This document shows positions 25,893-33,788 of a stretch of 64,000 nucleotides of DNA, piece after piece. The position numbers and the translations under genes are program-made. The stretch comes from Kapaibacterium sp044224925 (lineage in GTDB: Bacteria; Bacteroidota; Ignavibacteria; Kapaibacteriales; Kapaibacteriaceae). Under the pieces are notes generated by a model. It was not told the origin of the DNA and did no database searches. It worked only from the letters and a program-made list of their open reading frames with translations. Numbering within the stretch: position 1 is the first letter of the stretch; each line of letters starts with the position of its first letter. The stretch is taken from the NCBI GenBank assembly GCA_044224925.1, contig JBGAJM010000001.1, positions 496,001 to 560,000 of the forward strand, read 5' to 3'.

Positions 25893-25901
25893 ATTGAGGG
25901 C

Positions 25902-27812
25902 ATGAGACCTCTCCGCCTTTCCTTCCTTTGGCATCAACATCAGCCGTACTACCGGATGGGTGATTCATTCATCCTTCCGTGGGTACGGCTGCATGCCGTC
26001 AAAGACTATACCGATCTGCTGCTGCTCTTTGAAGAGTTCCCGCAGGTGAAGCACACGATGAACGTGGTGCCCTCGCTGCTTCTGCAGCTCTCGGAGTATG
26101 CCCATGGCATCCGAGATCGCGTGCAGGAGCTGACGATGCGTCCGGCAGCAACGCTCAGCGAGGATGAGAAACACTCGATCGCGCGACTCTTCGTGCTGTG
26201 CAACCACGAGCACATGATCGCTCCCTATCCGCGCTATGCAGCGCTTGCCGATGCGATCCGCACGAAGCGTTGGCATGCATTCTCGACGCAGGACTGGCTC
26301 GACCTGCAAGTGTGGTACCTGCTCACATGGATCGGTCCCGTCTCCCGCCTTCACGAACAGGTGGCAGGGCTCTTTCGAAAGGCGGCAGGGTTCACGGAGG
26401 CCGACAAACAAACGTTGCTTGCAGAACATGCTCGACTTATGGATGCCATGGTGCCGACGATGCGTCGACTCCATGGTACCGGACAGATGGAGATCAGCGT
26501 CACGTCATACATGCATCCCATCCTTCCGTTGCTCTGCAACACGGATGTTGCGCACGAAGCGCGACCGACCATGTCGCTACCCTCCACACCGTTCCGCGCT
26601 CCCGACGATGCGCATGAACATGTGCGACGTGCCATCGACATGTTCCATTCCACATTCGAACACAGCCCACAAGGTATGTGGCCTGCCGAAGGATCCGTGA
26701 GCACCGAGGCCATTGGCATCATGAGCGCGCACGGCATCCAGTGGGCGGCCACGGATGAGGCCGTGCTCCGACATACGCTTGGCAACATGTATCGTCCAAC
26801 GTCGGCCTACTTCCCGTGGACGGTGCGAACACCACATGGAGATGTGGGCATGTTGTTTCGCGATCACACCTTGAGCGATGCCATTGGCTTCGAATATCAA
26901 CGATGGGATGCAGCGGCAGCAGCACGCGATCTCTTGGCACGTCTCGAAGAACGCAAACGGGCCATCGTGCAAGAGCATGGAGAAGAGGCGCTCGATCATG
27001 CTGTGGTTCCCATCATTCTCGATGGTGAGAATTGTTGGGAGTTCTACGTCGACAATGGTGCGCCATTCGTTCGTGCGCTCCTGCAAGCACTGAGCACGGA
27101 CGATCGCTTCGTCACCGTCACGTGTGCAGAGGCCACGGCCGCGCCGCACCGATCGTTCATGTCGCCACTCACCTCCATCGTTGCCGGCTCATGGATCGAT
27201 GGCAACTTCGATATCTGGATCGGCTCACCGGAAAAGAACCTTGCATGGGAACTGCTTGCGAAAGCGCGGGCCGTGGTCTCGCCGACGGATCCCGCCCATG
27301 CCGCCGCCCGCGAGGCATTGCTCATTGCCGAAGGATCCGATTGGTTCTGGTGGTACGAACCTCGACATCAGGCTCCGAACAAATACGATTTCGATGTGCT
27401 CTTCCGGTATCATCTTCGCACGATCTATTCCACCGTTGGACTCCAGCCACCGGTCGACCTTGATCGAACACTCTATGAGCTGGCCCATACCGCCGACCAT
27501 GGCGGCTCCTACACCATTCCGGTGTCCTTCGGTATGTCGGCCATGCATGTAGCCGATGTGATCGCACGCGATGTGACGGTGGAATCGAACAATGGCATGC
27601 TCACGCTCACTCTCTCGCTGAACCGAGAGATCCTGGAAGGGGAGTCCGTCACGTTTCGTGTGGATGGCAATGCGAACGCTGCGTATCGTGACACCACACA
27701 CCTTGTGCATCATGTTAGCGTGAATGCAGGAGCAACATGCACGATCGTGGTGAATGAGCACCGTCCGTCACGCGCCGAACAGTCGTGGACACATGTTGTG
27801 TCGTGCACGTGA
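25902..27812 (+). CDS. Glycoside hydrolase family 57 protein (alpha-glucan-active)
   Basis: A 636-residue GH57 enzyme, a family that includes alpha-amylases and 4-alpha-glucanotransferases acting on starch or glycogen. Conserved regions are visible in order: WHQHQPYY (10-17), GQMEISVTSY (194-203), GMWPAEGSV (258-266, with the nucleophile Glu263) and PIILDGENCWEFY (370-382, with the acid Asp374). No signal peptide, so it is cytoplasmic. The C-terminal region past 510 looks like a beta-sandwich. Exact activity cannot be told. It follows the NlpC/P60 gene by 9 bases. Confidence 0.87.
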   Translation: MRPLRLSFLWHQHQPYYRMGDSFILPWVRLHAVKDYTDLLLLFEEFPQVKHTMNVVPSLLLQLSEYAHGIRDRVQELTMRPAATLSEDEKHSIARLFVLCNHEHMIAPYPRYAALADAIRTKRWHAFSTQDWLDLQVWYLLTWIGPVSRLHEQVAGLFRKAAGFTEADKQTLLAEHARLMDAMVPTMRRLHGTGQMEISVTSYMHPILPLLCNTDVAHEARPTMSLPSTPFRAPDDAHEHVRRAIDMFHSTFEHSPQGMWPAEGSVSTEAIGIMSAHGIQWAATDEAVLRHTLGNMYRPTSAYFPWTVRTPHGDVGMLFRDHTLSDAIGFEYQRWDAAAAARDLLARLEERKRAIVQEHGEEALDHAVVPIILDGENCWEFYVDNGAPFVRALLQALSTDDRFVTVTCAEATAAPHRSFMSPLTSIVAGSWIDGNFDIWIGSPEKNLAWELLAKARAVVSPTDPAHAAAREALLIAEGSDWFWWYEPRHQAPNKYDFDVLFRYHLRTIYSTVGLQPPVDLDRTLYELAHTADHGGSYTIPVSFGMSAMHVADVIARDVTVESNNGMLTLTLSLNREILEGESVTFRVDGNANAAYRDTTHLVHHVSVNAGATCTIVVNEHRPSRAEQSWTHVVSCT

Positions 27813-27830
27813 TCGATCGCACTGCGCTTG

Positions 27831-29375
27831 CTACTTGAGGATGATCGTGCTCTCTGCGGGAAAAATATCCACGCGACGTGAGAGGGGATTTTCACGCGAA
27901 CCGCTCACCGTCATCCCTACCGCCTCGATGCCTTTCCCTCGTGCCGTCACACGAGCAGGATCGATGCCGAAGGTGGCTAGGGTTGCCGCAACGGACTCTG
28001 CTCGTTGTTCAGACAGGACCTTGTTGAACGGCACGGAACCGAGCATGTCGGCATAGCCCGCCACATCGAAGTTCACGGCCCGCATACCGTACGTGGTGGC
28101 AAGGGCACGAAGCGCGGCCACGGAAGAGTCGGACACGCGGAACGAACCGCGTTCGAAGTAGAGCGAGGCAAGCGGACGTCGTGTGTCGAACAGGGAGATG
28201 GTAAGGTGGAGAGGCGAGATGGTGTCGAGTGTGCGAATGCCCAGCACTTGATGCGCACGCACATACTGTGGCGCCGTTGCGCTCACAGCATAGTGATGCT
28301 GCTGCGGAAGGACGATGCTGAAGGATCCATCGAGGGATGTGGACAGGTGCAACGTCATGCACGTGTCCGTGTGCGACGTGTCGCGCACGGCAATGGCCGA
28401 TGGCGTCAGGCGTTCCTTGGTATGGTTGTCTTGCACCACGCCCGTGAACACGCAGTACGGACGCGGCCGTGCTGACTCCGGAAGGTCCACGCGATAGATG
28501 CCCTGACGTTCGGCATCGGCATCCCACGAGACGATGAGAGCTTCACGACCATTGGGCAACAAACAGAAGGCCTTCTCTTCTTCCGAGCTATTGATGCAGG
28601 GACCGAGGTTCACGGGAGTGGACCAGTTCGTCCACGTATCGTCGAGTCGACGGGTGACGTAGAGATCCGTCTTCCCACGTCGGTCATCGAGTCCATTCGA
28701 CGCATAGTACAACGTCACACCATCCGGCGCAAGATGGGGCGCGCCTTCGAAGCCCGTGGTGTTCACCGTCGGGCCAAGGTTCATGGGCTCGGACCACACC
28801 GTTCCGCAGCGACGTGCGACGTACAGATCCAGGTCGCCATATGCATCGCCGCGCTCGATGGCCAGTACGATCAACGTGCCGGCATCATTCAAGTGTCCGT
28901 AGAAGTTCCGTGCAACTCGTGGAGTGTTGGGTAGGACCACCGGTGTGATCGTCGTGAACAGGGAGTCGCGATGTGCTCTTGTGGCAATGCCGAAACAACG
29001 TGTCGTATCGCGACCGCGCACGATGAACGGTCCATGCATCAGGGCACGACGTCCGTCGCTTGACATCGAGAAGATCACATCCGGGGCGCGGAACGTGGAG
29101 ATCTTCTCCTGCCGTGCCTCCATCCATTGTCCGTTCGAACCCTTGCGACTTATCCATACATCGTCGGGATCGTTCGCCCCTTCGACGTTCTCGGGATGCA
29201 GCTTCCGGTCCAGATACAACGTCGCACCATCCCATGCGAGCACGGGCATTGTCGTCGGTTGAAATCGATTCACCGTCTCGGGCAGGCGAGTTTTGGAACA
29301 GCCGTTGGGCTGACAGAGAAGTGACGTATGAAGTGTGACGAGTGCCATGCACAGCGTCGCAAGTGGGAAGCGCAT
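27831..29375 (-). CDS. OmpA-family protein with PD40/WD40-like repeats
   Basis: A 514-residue envelope protein. Signal peptide MRFPLATLCMALVTLHTSLLC is followed by a beta-propeller of PD40-like repeats (motifs such as APHLAPDGVTLYYAS, NDAGTLIVLAI, LLPNGREALIVSW). A carboxypeptidase-regulatory-like beta domain follows near 310-390. The C-terminal OmpA domain (about 400-514) contains NFDVAGYADMLGSVPFNKVLSEQRA, the peptidoglycan-binding signature. It probably tethers the outer membrane to peptidoglycan. ATG 29375 is preferred over an in-frame start at 29426, since the signal peptide begins there. Confidence 0.82.
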   Translation of the reverse strand: MRFPLATLCMALVTLHTSLLCQPNGCSKTRLPETVNRFQPTTMPVLAWDGATLYLDRKLHPENVEGANDPDDVWISRKGSNGQWMEARQEKISTFRAPDVIFSMSSDGRRALMHGPFIVRGRDTTRCFGIATRAHRDSLFTTITPVVLPNTPRVARNFYGHLNDAGTLIVLAIERGDAYGDLDLYVARRCGTVWSEPMNLGPTVNTTGFEGAPHLAPDGVTLYYASNGLDDRRGKTDLYVTRRLDDTWTNWSTPVNLGPCINSSEEEKAFCLLPNGREALIVSWDADAERQGIYRVDLPESARPRPYCVFTGVVQDNHTKERLTPSAIAVRDTSHTDTCMTLHLSTSLDGSFSIVLPQQHHYAVSATAPQYVRAHQVLGIRTLDTISPLHLTISLFDTRRPLASLYFERGSFRVSDSSVAALRALATTYGMRAVNFDVAGYADMLGSVPFNKVLSEQRAESVAATLATFGIDPARVTARGKGIEAVGMTVSGSRENPLSRRVDIFPAESTIILK

Positions 29376-29383
29376 CGTCAAAG

Positions 29384-29953
29384 TTACGAAGGGAGTGACG
29401 TGAGCACGTCTTTGATCACCGGCCAAGGGTAGCCGCGATACTGGAGGAAGCGGATGAGCTTGTCCACGCGTTCCTTCTCGGAAAGGTCTGCCTTCATCAT
29501 GCGCAGCTTCTTGTGCGCAACGGCCAGTGCGGCCGCACGGTCGGCATCGTCGTCAACGTCGTTGGCGAGCACGGTATCGATCACATCGGCCGGTACGCCT
29601 TTCTGGGCAAGTTTCTGTGCCATGGCGCGGCGCGACATCGGACGTTGTTCCTTAGATGCCGCCACGAAGCGCTCAGCGAAGAGCCGATCGTCGAGCAAAC
29701 GGAATTCGTACAGCCATTCCACCACGCCATCGATCTCTTCGGCAGTGTAGCCGAGCGAGCGATAGTGCTCGCGGACCTGTCGCTCGGTGCGCGGCTTATA
29801 GGTCACATAGCCATAGGCCTTCTGTCGTAACGACATACGCCGGTCCTCGCCGCGTAAGGTCGCAGCAAGGTCCGGCGTAAGTGGAATGCCATTTCGTAAT
29901 CCGAGCGACGTGGCAATGTCGATGGAACATGCCGCGAAGAACACATCATCCAC
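29384..29953 (-). CDS. recX: Regulatory protein RecX
   Basis: Modulator of RecA filaments, 189 aa from the first standard start codon, a GTG at 29953. The body matches RecX: AYGYVTYKPRTERQVREHYR, then the tandem three-helix repeats with LLDDRLFAERFVAA and RAMAQKLAQKGVP. The frame stays open further upstream and encodes ITAIRRTKRTAERCSIYV, which matches the conserved RecX N-terminal strand. No ATG, GTG or TTG precedes that stretch before the in-frame stop. So the annotated start probably clips the protein, or a rare start codon is used. Downstream of recA on the same strand. Confidence 0.85.
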   Translation of the reverse strand: MDDVFFAACSIDIATSLGLRNGIPLTPDLAATLRGEDRRMSLRQKAYGYVTYKPRTERQVREHYRSLGYTAEEIDGVVEWLYEFRLLDDRLFAERFVAASKEQRPMSRRAMAQKLAQKGVPADVIDTVLANDVDDDADRAAALAVAHKKLRMMKADLSEKERVDKLIRFLQYRGYPWPVIKDVLTSLPS

Positions 29954-30021
29954 GTAGATCGAACACCGCTCCGCTGTGCGTTTGGTGCGTCGTATCGCCG
30001 TGATGATGCCCGGGGCGTCGG

Positions 30022-31119
30022 TTACTCTTTCTTCGAGCTTTTCGATGTCGCCTCAACTCCGTTCTTCACCTTCGGTGGCATATGCAGCAGCGTGCGTACT
30101 TCCGATTCAAGGGCGGCCTGCAGTTCCGGCGTATCGGTCAGTAGCTTGCGCATACCGTCGCGACCTTGGACGCGCTCTTCCTGGAACGAGAACCACGAGC
30201 CGGACTTCGTGATCACGCCGCTTTCTACGGCCACGTCGATCATGTCGCCCAACTTCGAAATGCCTTCATTGTACATGATGTCGAACTCGGCCTCCTTGAA
30301 CGGCGGCGCCACCTTGTTCTTCACGATCTTGGCACGCACGCGGTTTCCAACGATCTCAGAGCCGTCCTTGATCACATCCTTACGACGTACATCGATCCGC
30401 ACCGATGCATAGTACTTCAGTGCATTACCGCCCGTGGTCGTTTCGGGATTACCATAGATCACGCCGATCTTCGAACGCAATTGGTTCGTGAAGATCACGG
30501 TGGTGTGCGACCGACCGATAGCGGCGTTGAGCTTGCGCATGGCCTGACTCATCAAGCGTGCTTGCGAGCCCATCTGTGCGTCGCCCATGTCGCCCTCGAT
30601 CTCGACGCGCGGCGTAAGGGCCGCCACAGAGTCAACGATCACCACGTCGATCGCGCCGGAACGCACGAGCGTTTCAACGATCTCAAGTGCCTGCTCGCCG
30701 AACTCGGGTTGCGACAGAAGGAGATTGTTCAGGTCCACTCCCAATCGCTGCGCATAGTTCACATCAAGTGCGTGCTCCGTGTCGACGAACGCGGCCAGGC
30801 CACCGGCCTTTTGCGCTTCAGCGATCACTTGCAAACACACCGTGGTCTTCCCGGAAGATTCCGGACCGTAGATCTCGACGATCCGTCCGCGCGGAACGCC
30901 GCCGATACCGATCGCCGCATCAAGCGACAAACAGCCCGTGGAGATCGCATCGATCTGCACCACGTTCGTGTCACTCAATCGCATGATCGACCCTTTGCCG
31001 AACTGCTTTTCGATCTGATCGATGGCCAATTGCGCAGCCTTTGCGCGCGCGTCGGCGGTGCCGCCGCTGGTGCCGGTGGTCTTGCCGGACTTCGAGTCGG
31101 ACTTTGAATCTGAACTCAT
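30022..31119 (-). CDS. recA: RecA recombinase
   Basis: The DNA strand-exchange protein and SOS coprotease, 365 aa. The Walker A motif is GPESSGKTTVCLQVIAEAQ, Walker B is VDVVIVDSVAALTP, and EIEGDMGDAQMGSQARLMSQ and the L2 loop TNQLRSKIGVIYGNPETTTGG are intact. The N-terminal Ser/Lys/Gly-rich leader before residue 25 is unusual, and the C-terminus is lysine-rich. ATG 31119 is chosen because an earlier in-frame start at 31254 would encode non-RecA sequence over the promoter. Followed by recX, whose frame overlaps the recA end. Confidence 0.96.
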   Translation of the reverse strand: MSSDSKSDSKSGKTTGTSGGTADARAKAAQLAIDQIEKQFGKGSIMRLSDTNVVQIDAISTGCLSLDAAIGIGGVPRGRIVEIYGPESSGKTTVCLQVIAEAQKAGGLAAFVDTEHALDVNYAQRLGVDLNNLLLSQPEFGEQALEIVETLVRSGAIDVVIVDSVAALTPRVEIEGDMGDAQMGSQARLMSQAMRKLNAAIGRSHTTVIFTNQLRSKIGVIYGNPETTTGGNALKYYASVRIDVRRKDVIKDGSEIVGNRVRAKIVKNKVAPPFKEAEFDIMYNEGISKLGDMIDVAVESGVITKSGSWFSFQEERVQGRDGMRKLLTDTPELQAALESEVRTLLHMPPKVKNGVEATSKSSKKE

Positions 31120-31140
31120 GATGGATACACTGGAAAGAAT

Positions 31141-31148
31141 GGAAAATA
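31141..31148 (-). promoter_or_regulatory. Candidate -7 element of recA
   Basis: TATTTTCC on the minus strand, a 6/8 match to TAnnTTTG, 21 bases upstream of the recA ATG. A GTTG lies 23 bases further upstream, outside the ideal spacing. I see no clear LexA-type palindrome in the leader. Confidence 0.3.
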
Positions 31149-31246
31149 TCGTTGCGATGTCATAGTGCAGACAACCGTCCACAGCGTGACAAATTACTGA
31201 TTGGGCAGGGCGGCACGGAGGGAAGTTTTCCACTCGCCAGTGAGTG

Positions 31247-31277
31247 CTTGTCACATGTCACTCATCACTTGTCACTT
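31247..31277 (-). repeat. Heptad repeat GTGACAA-type block ahead of comEC
   Basis: Read on the minus strand this is AAGTGACAAGTGATGAGTGA and related units, the same 7-base family that flanks the gene at 19979, but in the opposite orientation and ending 7 bases before the comEC ATG. It fills most of the divergent gap between recA and comEC. Confidence 0.75.
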
Positions 31278-31284
31278 CCGGGAT

Positions 31285-33072
31285 ATGCTCCCCACGCCTC
31301 CTCCCGCCCTTCGCCTGTTGATCCTTGTGATCGCGACCATGCTCGCTGCGGGGTCTGTTGCACCACGAATGGGACCAATGGCTCCTTTGTTGTTCCCCCT
31401 CTCTGCCATGGTCCTTGCTGCCGTTGGTGTGTGGACCGCACGTCGCAGATCCTGGGATACGGCGCGGACGCTTGGAGGTGTGGGCACGGGCATGATGTTG
31501 GGTCTGCTGATGTCGCAGTCACAGCTTCCCACACCACAACGCTATCCGCCATGGGTTCCGGTCCGCATCGAAGGCGTGATCACAGGCATGCGTGCACATC
31601 CGATGCGATTGCAAGTGCACGGGGAGGTGGACCGACAGGACCTGCCACCGATGCGCGACACCGATGTGTTGGTGCGCGTGTCGCAACTGGATCCGATCCG
31701 CGCATCGCTCACAGTTGGAACGACCGTGGTGGTGGATGGCATAGCTCGCATTCCAACACCGTTCCATCTGCCCACGGAGCCGAACGAAGAGGCCGTGCTC
31801 GCCTCGATGGGCGTGCAATGGTCGGCCAGGGCCCGCGCTTCCGATGTGCATCCCGGCATCGCCGTTTCATCATGGCATCTTTGGCTCGGCACAGCACGGC
31901 GCGCCGTGAACGAGGCCATACGTGCTGTGGTGGACACGAGCGTTGCGCCCATTGCCATGGCCCTCATCACTGGAGATCGGACACAGATCTCGTACGACCG
32001 ACGTTCCGCCTACGCGGCGGCGGGAACGGCGCACATGCTCAGTGTGAGCGGATCGCACGTGGCCTTGATCCTTGCCATCCTGTTGCTCTTGCTTGCACGC
32101 CTTCGCACGTCGATGGTGCGACTCGTGATCGCCGCCGTGCTCATCGCCGCCTATGTGGTGTTCACCGGTGCCGAACCACCGGCCGTCCGAGCTGCCGTGA
32201 TGGGCATTGCTGCCATTGGCGGGCGGCATGCACAACGTCGGGTCGACGGCCTCAACATCTGGGCCCTCACGATGCTTGTGATGCTCTGCATACAGCCGAC
32301 CATGATCACGTCGGTAAGCTTCCAGCTCTCCGCATGGGCCACGCTCGGACTCATCGTCTTGCCACCACGCCTCCTTGCCATGTGTCAGCGGTGCACGCTC
32401 CGACGCGCACGCTGGAAACGCGCACTTGCCGCGGCCATCTGCGTGCCGGTGGCGGCCAACGCGGCCATTGCCATCCCGGCCGCGCTCACCTTCGAAACGG
32501 TCTCCCTCGTTTCGCCGCTCGTGAATCTCATTGTGGTCCCGCTCATGTCGGCCGGCATGGTCTTCACCCTGCTCGCCCTCGCATGCACCGTCGTGGCACC
32601 GGTGGTGGCGCCGTTGTATGGACTGTGTGCCACGTGGTGTCTGGAGGCGGCAGATCTGTTGACGTGCAGTGCGGCCGTGCTACGACCGGACGTTGGGGCA
32701 ACGGCCGCCATCATCGCCGCCGTGCTCATCGCCATCGGGACATGGTGGGTGGGTGGCACGTCGGCATGGAAGCATGTTGTCGGCCGATCGCTCACGTTGG
32801 CCCTCGCCATCGGTATGCTGTTCGTCTCTCCGGGGACGGGAACCGTACGCACCGTGGCAACGTTCGTGCGTGAGGATTGCATTGTCCACGTCTATCCGTT
32901 GCCACAGGAACGGACGTTGGTGCGCATTGTCGGACGTCGGAATGACGCGGCCATCCGCGATATTGCGCTCCACCAGTTCATCGCAACGCTTTCACGTCCC
33001 ACTGTCCAACGGTCGAGCCTGTATGTCAGCGATCGAGATCACGCCCGCCTTCACCGACCCTCGCCTCCGTAG
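31285..33072 (+). CDS. comEC: ComEC/Rec2-family competence membrane protein, short form
   Basis: A 595-residue DNA-uptake channel-type protein. N-terminal hydrophobic segments are followed by an OB-like periplasmic region and the ComEC core, with ITGDRTQISYDRRSAYAAAGTAHMLSVSGSHVALI (about 225-260) as the family hallmark. About ten membrane helices are visible. The C-terminal metallo-beta-lactamase domain of long ComEC proteins is missing; the end at 33072 is a normal stop overlapping pgeF by 50 bases. ATG 31285 is chosen because earlier in-frame residues cross the heptad repeat. Short ComEC forms are known, so function is plausible but not proven. Confidence 0.8.
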   Translation: MLPTPPPALRLLILVIATMLAAGSVAPRMGPMAPLLFPLSAMVLAAVGVWTARRRSWDTARTLGGVGTGMMLGLLMSQSQLPTPQRYPPWVPVRIEGVITGMRAHPMRLQVHGEVDRQDLPPMRDTDVLVRVSQLDPIRASLTVGTTVVVDGIARIPTPFHLPTEPNEEAVLASMGVQWSARARASDVHPGIAVSSWHLWLGTARRAVNEAIRAVVDTSVAPIAMALITGDRTQISYDRRSAYAAAGTAHMLSVSGSHVALILAILLLLLARLRTSMVRLVIAAVLIAAYVVFTGAEPPAVRAAVMGIAAIGGRHAQRRVDGLNIWALTMLVMLCIQPTMITSVSFQLSAWATLGLIVLPPRLLAMCQRCTLRRARWKRALAAAICVPVAANAAIAIPAALTFETVSLVSPLVNLIVVPLMSAGMVFTLLALACTVVAPVVAPLYGLCATWCLEAADLLTCSAAVLRPDVGATAAIIAAVLIAIGTWWVGGTSAWKHVVGRSLTLALAIGMLFVSPGTGTVRTVATFVREDCIVHVYPLPQERTLVRIVGRRNDAAIRDIALHQFIATLSRPTVQRSSLYVSDRDHARLHRPSPP

Positions 33073-33748
33073 CGGGGTCACGCAGACCAATCGCGACCGC
33101 TTTCCGTTGCCGGGACTTACGTTCTCGACATCCAACGGCGTATCTGTGGCCCTTGTGGGCGCCTCGCGCGCGGCTTTGGCCCTTGAGATCGGCACGGAAC
33201 CAGACCACCTGCAGTTCATGCGACAGGTGCATGGCGCCACCGTCGTCCGCATCGATCATTGCATTCCACCTCCCGAGGCCGACGCCCTGATCACGAATGT
33301 GCCGGGCATCGTGCTGTGCGCGACCATTGCCGACTGTTGTGCCGTGCTGCTCCATGATGCAGACCACCAGGCCGTTGCCGCCGTCCACTCGGGCTGGCGG
33401 GGAACACAGGCCAACATCGTGGCCGCAGCCGTGCAGGCGATGTCAGAGGCCTACGGGTCCGACCCTCGCCACCTTTCCGCCTTCCTCTCGCCCTGTGCCT
33501 CGGTGGACCGATACGAGGTAGGGGACGACGTGGCGGCCTACTTCCCGGACCACATCCGCCGAACCGACGACGGGACCATGTACTTCGACAACCACTCCGC
33601 CATTCGCGCGGCCCTCGAGGCCACGGGCATTCCGGCCTCGCACATCCTTGCCGACACCACCTGTACCATGCTCGACCCTCGATACCATTCGCATCGGCGG
33701 GAGGGTAGCGCGGCGGGAAGGGGCGTGGGATTCATAGGGATTCGGTAA
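33023..33748 (+). CDS. pgeF: Peptidoglycan editing factor PgeF (YfiH, laccase-domain)
   Basis: A 241-residue copper/zinc-binding multicopper-oxidoreductase-like protein that removes wrongly incorporated residues from peptidoglycan precursors. Metal-site motifs are visible: RQVHGATVV, ATIADCCAVLL and AVHSGWRGTQANIV, ending with a conserved tail (SAAGRGVGFIG). Start ATG 33023 lies inside comEC, overlapping by 50 bases, which suggests coupling. Length is normal. Confidence 0.87.
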   Translation: MSAIEITPAFTDPRLRSGVTQTNRDRFPLPGLTFSTSNGVSVALVGASRAALALEIGTEPDHLQFMRQVHGATVVRIDHCIPPPEADALITNVPGIVLCATIADCCAVLLHDADHQAVAAVHSGWRGTQANIVAAAVQAMSEAYGSDPRHLSAFLSPCASVDRYEVGDDVAAYFPDHIRRTDDGTMYFDNHSAIRAALEATGIPASHILADTTCTMLDPRYHSHRREGSAAGRGVGFIGIR

Positions 33749-33788
33749 TTTTATAAGATTGTCTCTTTAGACCAGAAAGACCCCAGAC

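Noticed and set aside
29954..30060. A programmed -1 frameshift joining RecA to RecX
   Set aside because: The overlap lacks a convincing slippery heptamer (the AAG AAA GAG run does not re-pair well in the -1 frame) and no downstream structure is evident. A rare start codon or base error is simpler.
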